Source of the DNA: an uncultured Aquimarina sp.
GTDB lineage: Bacteria > Bacteroidota > Bacteroidia > Flavobacteriales > Flavobacteriaceae
Direction of reading: 5' to 3'
Length of the DNA stretch: 64,000 nt
Assembly (NCBI GenBank): GCA_947498705.1
Contig: CANMLW010000001.1
Coordinates: forward strand, 620,001-684,000
Shown here: one piece after another, positions 63,174-64,000 of the stretch
Position numbering within the stretch: the stretch's first letter is position 1
Layout: each line of letters begins with the position of its first letter
Made by a program: the position numbers and the translations under genes
Notes under the pieces: generated by a model
Told to the model about the DNA's origin: nothing
Seen by the model: the letters and a program-made list of their open reading frames with translations, nothing else
Database searches by the model: none

Positions 63174-63810
63174 TCTTTGTATGTTTTTTTTTCTTTTTTA
63201 ATTTAAAACGATATCCATAGTTAAAAGAAACCATAGGTAGAGATCCAGTATTATAAGGTGTTAACAGCTTAAAATTGATATTAAAATAACTAGCTGTTAA
63301 TTTCTTACCTTTCCTTAGTCTTCCAAACCCTAATGAGAGTGAGGGAGCATAGTAACCTCTTCCTGGAAGAAATACTTTGTCCACTTCTCCATTTTTCACT
63401 TCATAAGTTTCTGGAAAAAAAGAGCGATGATATCCCAAGGGATTAAACTCTATACTAATTTGCTTTCCTTTGTTATTGGTGCGTCGCCAAGTGATCCCAT
63501 AATCGGTAAAAACACCTACATGACTTCGAGGATCCCAGTAAAAACCTAAATTACCGTTCAGTAATAACTGCTTTGTAATGGTCTTGTTTCCTCTTTTTCT
63601 TTCTTTGATCCTGATTTTTTCTCTAATCACATATTCTGCTCCACTACTTAATCCTGGATTCCAGAGTGCGTTTCCGAAATATCCCAGCTTAAACTCTGTT
63701 TTCTCTAAAAAACTAGTGGTAGAATCTACTACCTTTTGTTTTTCTGAAATAAGCTGAGCATGATTTTGTAATGAAATAAAATAGAAACAGCAGAGTGCTA
63801 TTTTTTTCAT
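63163..63810 (-). CDS. Secreted hypothetical protein, likely outer-membrane
   Basis: The 215-residue protein has a signal peptide (KIALCCFYFISLQNHAQ) and a beta-rich body with aromatic strands (LGYFGNALWNPGLSSGAEYVI, MVSFNYGYRFKLKKKK), as in outer-membrane barrels. The basic C-terminal tail is odd for a barrel. It is translated together with the hydrolase gene, which starts 11 bases before its stop. Confidence 0.7.
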   Translation of the reverse strand: MKKIALCCFYFISLQNHAQLISEKQKVVDSTTSFLEKTEFKLGYFGNALWNPGLSSGAEYVIREKIRIKERKRGNKTITKQLLLNGNLGFYWDPRSHVGVFTDYGITWRRTNNKGKQISIEFNPLGYHRSFFPETYEVKNGEVDKVFLPGRGYYAPSLSLGFGRLRKGKKLTASYFNINFKLLTPYNTGSLPMVSFNYGYRFKLKKKKKHTKNEK

Positions 63811-64000
63811 TTATAATTATTTGTTTAGGTTTTAATTAATTGTCGAATTTCTTTGTCCGGATCAAATCTGCTTTAAATGACGTACGTAGAGTCTAATCGT
63901 TGCAAAAAAAATAAATCATAAAATTTAAAAAAAACACAATCATCACATTATAAAACACTTAAGATAATTAACTTAAAGCAATGGTATATATAAAAAACCT

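Overview
The window looks like a chromosomal segment of a marine Flavobacteriaceae bacterium (Bacteroidota), perhaps close to Aquimarina; the genus is a guess. The grounds are the low G+C, the secreted proteins with type IX secretion C-terminal signals (19108-22773 and 28429-31677), lipoproteins with SC-type lipoboxes, promoters of the TTTG-N19-23-TANNTTTG kind and a general lack of Shine-Dalgarno sites. No integrase, transposase, rRNA or CRISPR array was seen.

Region 1 (1-7650), an RNA-repair island, is the most unusual part. Reading on the minus strand it holds a manganese-type RNA ligase RtcB paralogue (6140-7528); two tandem non-coding blocks; an operon of an unrecognised basic protein, a second RtcB, a four-CxxC protein, the GGQ release-factor-like protein PrfH and a TPR protein (5454 down to 1453); two more tandem non-coding blocks; a tRNA array of Cys(GCA), Tyr(GTA), a tRNA-sized cloverleaf with GTC in the anticodon position, and Arg(ACG); and a 58-residue ORF. 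Each of the four non-coding blocks has a promoter, a short leader ORF and an intrinsic terminator. In each, a segment near the end of the leader ORF can pair with the first arm of the terminator. That is the layout of trp-type leader-peptide attenuation. The two leader ORFs ahead of the tRNA array contain the clusters CQCDYR and RVYCSD, which name the same amino acids as the array below them. I infer a stress island that senses stalled ribosomes or depleted tRNAs, then makes spare tRNAs and RNA-repair proteins.

Region 2 (7674-11670) follows the island: an M48-like membrane protein with an altered HExxH motif, a lone S24/S26-like peptidase domain and a WYL regulator. Region 3 (11696-19100) holds small membrane proteins, a cytochrome b561 with a MarR regulator, a Crp/Fnr regulator with FNR-like dyads nearby, and a Rieske oxygenase with its reductase. 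Region 4 (19020-31677) has a large repeat-containing type IX secreted protein beside a 3' remnant of the YitT-like gene, an SLC12-type transporter, a WYL/VOC pair and an M43 metalloprotease.

Region 5 (31843-45640) carries a dialkylglycine-decarboxylase-like enzyme with an AraC regulator, an M57 protease, an operon of a flavoprotein, a Cys-Cys-rich peptide, an MFS carrier, a SigZ-like sigma factor and a PatB-like lyase, then an NhaP-type antiporter and a nucleotide cyclase coupled to a potassium channel. Region 6 (45647-63810) has an RND efflux operon with a perfect 25-bp inverted-repeat operator, a BlaI/M56-M23 pair, a deacetylase, azoreductase, FrnE-like protein and HxlR, RsgA, a GNAT/TetR pair, a DMT exporter and lipoprotein or secreted genes.
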